Assembly: GCA_905116865.2 (NCBI GenBank)
Contig: CAJHNH020000789.1
Coordinates: 124,001-188,000, forward strand
Origin: Candidula unifasciata
Taxonomy: Eukaryota; Mollusca; Gastropoda; Stylommatophora; Geomitridae
Direction: 5' to 3'
Length of the DNA: 64,000 nt
Part shown: piece after piece, positions 63,716-64,000 of the stretch
Numbering within the stretch: position 1 is the stretch's first letter
Layout of the letters: each line of letters begins with the position of its first letter
The notes under the pieces: model-generated
What the model was told of the DNA's origin: nothing
Database searches by the model: none
What the model saw: the letters and a program-made list of their open reading frames with translations, nothing else
Translations under genes and position numbers: made by a program

Positions 63716-64000
63716 TTTTTTTGTCATCTCACTGCTGCCAGGTTGTATCTCAGTGTCTTGGTTTTCTGTATTTGTCTTGCACTTCTCTGATGGCTTGAGT
63801 GAAGGATTTGTTCATCTTTTTGCAGGTTTCTGTTACACCATTTATCTATATTTTTCTTGGTTTTCCTTTCGCCTTCCTCCCAGATGTTCTGCTGGAAAAA
63901 GTCTCACACGCAGTTTGGTCTGCCTGCATTCTCACAAGATGGCTGAACAATTTCATTCTTTGTCTGTCTATATAATCCAGACATGGTCTTATTCCAACTT
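63716..64000 (-). mobile_element. RTE-like LINE 3' end, cut by window edge
   Basis: Minus reading from the edge: [51 protein letters not shown], then a stop where Trp is expected. Closest to the LINE at 47630-48845. Confidence 0.8.

Overview
The window is from an animal nuclear genome, most likely a gastropod mollusc. It has spliced genes with GT/AG introns of 0.4 to 7 kb, no operons and AT-rich non-coding DNA. It is crowded with interspersed repeats: RTE-like LINEs, RNase H-type LINE tails, tRNA-derived SINEs, a Penelope-like element, MITEs and microsatellites. The repeat mix is typical of gastropods, but the species cannot be named from sequence alone.

Two host genes can be reconstructed exon by exon. 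FBXW9 (F-box plus WD40 repeats, an SCF ubiquitin-ligase substrate receptor) runs on the + strand from 1186 to 23361; nine exons are visible and the start codon lies in an earlier exon not seen here. FKTN (fukutin, a Golgi ribitol-phosphate transferase acting on alpha-dystroglycan) runs on the - strand from 57703 down to 43903; eight exons are visible, including the start and stop codons. The genes converge, with about 20 kb of repeats between their 3' ends. They have no known functional link. One conserved C-terminal block of fukutin was not found, and the terminal exon appears to take its splice acceptor from an antisense LINE fragment.

Layout. 1-1185: LINE tails and a MITE. 1186-23361: FBXW9, whose introns hold SINEs, a 31-bp minisatellite (15362-16320) and a 3.0-kb LINE (16838-19855) with a perfect 12-bp target-site duplication (TSD). 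23362-43902: intergenic, with a 126-bp tandem array, LINE fragments, a SPIN-like hAT element (28080-28275), a Penelope-like element with an open RT-GIY-YIG frame (35045-36595), a degenerate minisatellite and an 89-bp array. 43903-57703: FKTN with many intronic insertions. 57704-64000: tandem repeats, SINEs, a GAAA microsatellite and nested LINEs.

The most notable non-genic features are a minisatellite that grew inside the 3' end of a truncated LINE, a SPIN-type hAT element with an 8-bp TSD, several insertions nested inside older elements with readable TSDs, and a short retroposon family ('SINE B', about 280 bp, GAA tail) present in more than ten copies with a shared open frame. I see no bacterial-type system, CRISPR array, rRNA gene or canonical tRNA gene.
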